In this document: piece after piece, positions 63,122 to 64,000 of the stretch
Layout of the letters: every line of letters begins with the position of its first letter
How positions within the stretch are numbered: the first letter of the stretch is position 1
From: Saccharothrix espanaensis DSM 44229
GTDB lineage: Bacteria > Actinomycetota > Actinomycetes > Mycobacteriales > Pseudonocardiaceae
DNA length: 64,000 bases
Direction of reading: 5' to 3'
Assembly: GCF_000328705.1 (NCBI RefSeq)
Contig: NC_019673.1
Coordinates: 4,526,001-4,590,000, forward strand
Notes under the pieces: generated by a model
What the model saw: only the letters and a program-made list of their open reading frames with translations
Database searches by the model: none
What the model was told of the DNA's origin: nothing
Program-made: the position numbers and the translations under genes

Positions 63122-63703
63122 ATGTCGGCGACGAGGTTGCTGGTCCTCGGGGTGGTGCGCGGGTACGGCCGCGCACACGGCTACCTGATCGGCAACGACC
63201 TGATGTCCTGGCGGGCGGGGGAGTGGGCCAACGTCAAGTGGGGTTCGCTCTACCACGCGCTCAAGCAGCTCACCAAGGACGGCTGCCTGACCGACGAGAC
63301 GGTGCCGCCCGCCCGCACCGACTACACCCTGACCGCCAAGGGCGAGCAGGAGTTCCAGCGGCTGCTGCGCGACGCGCTGCGCCGCCCGGAGACCCGGCCG
63401 GACACGCTGGCCGCCGGGCTGGCGATGCTGCCGTCGCTGACCCGCGAGGACGCGGTGGCGCTGCTGCGCGAACGGCTGGCCGCCCTGGAGGCGCGGCGGG
63501 ACGAGGCCCGCGAGGAGGCGGCGGCGCGGGCCGACCCGTCGCACGTGCGGGAGCTGTTCGGGCTGTGGGAGCACACGGCGGACAGCGGCGCGGAGTGGAC
63601 GCGGGGGCTGCTGGAGCGGCTGGAGGCGGGCGCGTACCCGATGTCCGGCGAGCCGGACTCGCCCGGAGCACCCGGCAGCTGGGTTATACTCAAACTTGAG
63701 TAG
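63122..63703 (+). CDS. PadR-family transcription regulator
   Basis: 193 residues. The PadR winged helix spans about 1-85 (LLVLGVVRGYGRAHGYLIG, WGSLYHALKQLTKDGCLTDE, DYTLTAKGEQEFQRLL), followed by the Vir-like C-terminal helical domain (about 95-180; LARREEA-type EARRDEAREEAAARADPSHVREL), which mediates dimerisation. ACAGGA precedes the ATG. A perfect palindrome overlapping its stop codon (63687-63702) is a likely operator for a promoter in its 3' end. It is divergent from the AlkZ-like gene. Confidence 0.9.
   Translation: MSATRLLVLGVVRGYGRAHGYLIGNDLMSWRAGEWANVKWGSLYHALKQLTKDGCLTDETVPPARTDYTLTAKGEQEFQRLLRDALRRPETRPDTLAAGLAMLPSLTREDAVALLRERLAALEARRDEAREEAAARADPSHVRELFGLWEHTADSGAEWTRGLLERLEAGAYPMSGEPDSPGAPGSWVILKLE
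63685..63702 (+). promoter_or_regulatory. PadR-type operator with overlapping -10
   Basis: TACTCAA-AC-TTGAGTA (63687-63702) is a perfect 7+2+7 palindrome overlapping the PadR stop codon. TATACT (63685-63690) is a good -10 for the next gene. Placement suggests PadR control of the downstream promoter. Confidence 0.6.
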
Positions 63704-63716
63704 CTGAGGGGGAGCG

Positions 63717-64000
63717 CTGAACACCGGTCTCGAACGCTGCGCGGTCGTCTTCGAACCCGCCGATCCACCCCGCCTGTCCTCGCTGGCCTTCTACGGCGAC
63801 GACCTGCCCGAACCCGAGCCCGGCGGAAGCCTCGGCGACCTCGTCGTGGCCCGCCCCGACGGCAGCCGGCAGCGCGTCGCGGCCGTGCGCCTGCCGGTCG
63901 CGGACGCCGTGCCGCTGCTGTCCCGGGCCCGCCGCGACCCGCACGCCCACCCCGCCGCCGCGTTCTGGGGCGCGGCCGTCGTCGTCGCGCTCCAGCTGGT
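63717..64000 (+). CDS. SNF2/DEAD-box-type helicase, N-terminal part (runs off the window)
   Basis: The 94 visible residues (LNTGLERCAVVFEPADPPRL...) match, from memory, the N-terminus of large actinomycete SNF2-family helicases, which begin with a CxVVFEPADPPR-like strand and contain DPHAHPAAAFWGAAVVVALQL. The frame has a stop at 63705 and no ATG, GTG or TTG before this homology, so the likely start is the rare CTG at 63717, with GAGGGGGAG just upstream. A later GTG (about 63846) would cut off the conserved N-terminus. The ATPase motifs lie beyond the window. Confidence 0.6.
   Translation, partial: MNTGLERCAVVFEPADPPRLSSLAFYGDDLPEPEPGGSLGDLVVARPDGSRQRVAAVRLPVADAVPLLSRARRDPHAHPAAAFWGAAVVVALQL

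Overview
The window is very G+C-rich DNA with codon use dominated by G or C at third positions. Many genes overlap by GTGA/ATGA, and several appear leaderless, with a TANNNT-like box 6-7 nt before the start codon. Together with AfsR/SARP regulators, geranyl diphosphate methyltransferase and a dense mix of secondary-metabolite genes, this points to a filamentous actinomycete. I infer Pseudonocardiaceae (Saccharothrix/Actinosynnema-like), but this is not proven. I saw no tRNA, rRNA, CRISPR array or intact insertion sequence.

Layout. 0-4.4 kb: 3' end of ribA, a lone atpB, a PaaK-like adenylating enzyme, a GNAT and a SARP regulator. 4.4-10.8 kb: a compact class II lanthipeptide operon (63-aa precursor, LanM, ABC exporter without a leader peptidase, flavin oxidase with both covalent-FAD residues) directly downstream of the SARP. 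10.8-14 kb: a geranyl diphosphate C-methyltransferase without its usual terpene cyclase, a second methyltransferase and a CoiA-like nuclease-fold protein. 14-18.2 kb: a large secreted DUF4082/Ig-like protein and an Hsp20. 18.3-25.3 kb: an MFS pump, a decayed P450 tail, a Gln/Pro-repeat protein coupled to an alditol oxidase, a decayed SigJ-like sigma factor and a TPR-CRP fusion regulator. 25.8-30.8 kb: an AfsR-type regulator and a DrrAB-type exporter. 31-39.6 kb: a VOC protein, then LuxE-like and LuxC-like genes (likely a GriC/GriD-type carboxylic acid reductase) followed by an O-methyltransferase with an unusual N-terminal extension, an MFS pump and small genes. 39.7-45.7 kb: a cobalamin-riboswitch-controlled operon of two wall-associated proteins that look like a split transcobalamin, plus a complete ECF transporter. 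45.7-56 kb: P450, BtuF-like protein, EamA transporter, subtilase, rifampin-phosphotransferase-like protein, PobA with an IclR regulator, and an RNA ligase. 56-64 kb: siderophore-interacting protein, UvrA-like resistance ATPase with a divergent TetR gene and paired operators, HemK-like methyltransferase, GNAT-DinB fusion, AlkZ-like protein, PadR regulator and the start of an SNF2-type helicase.

The most interesting systems are three. First, the lanthipeptide operon: its putative 20-residue core has exactly five Cys and five Ser/Thr, and it carries a flavoprotein oxidase. Second, the riboswitch-controlled split-transcobalamin ECF uptake operon. Third, the LuxE/LuxC/O-methyltransferase mini-cluster. 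All function calls are from reading sequence motifs; no database search was run.
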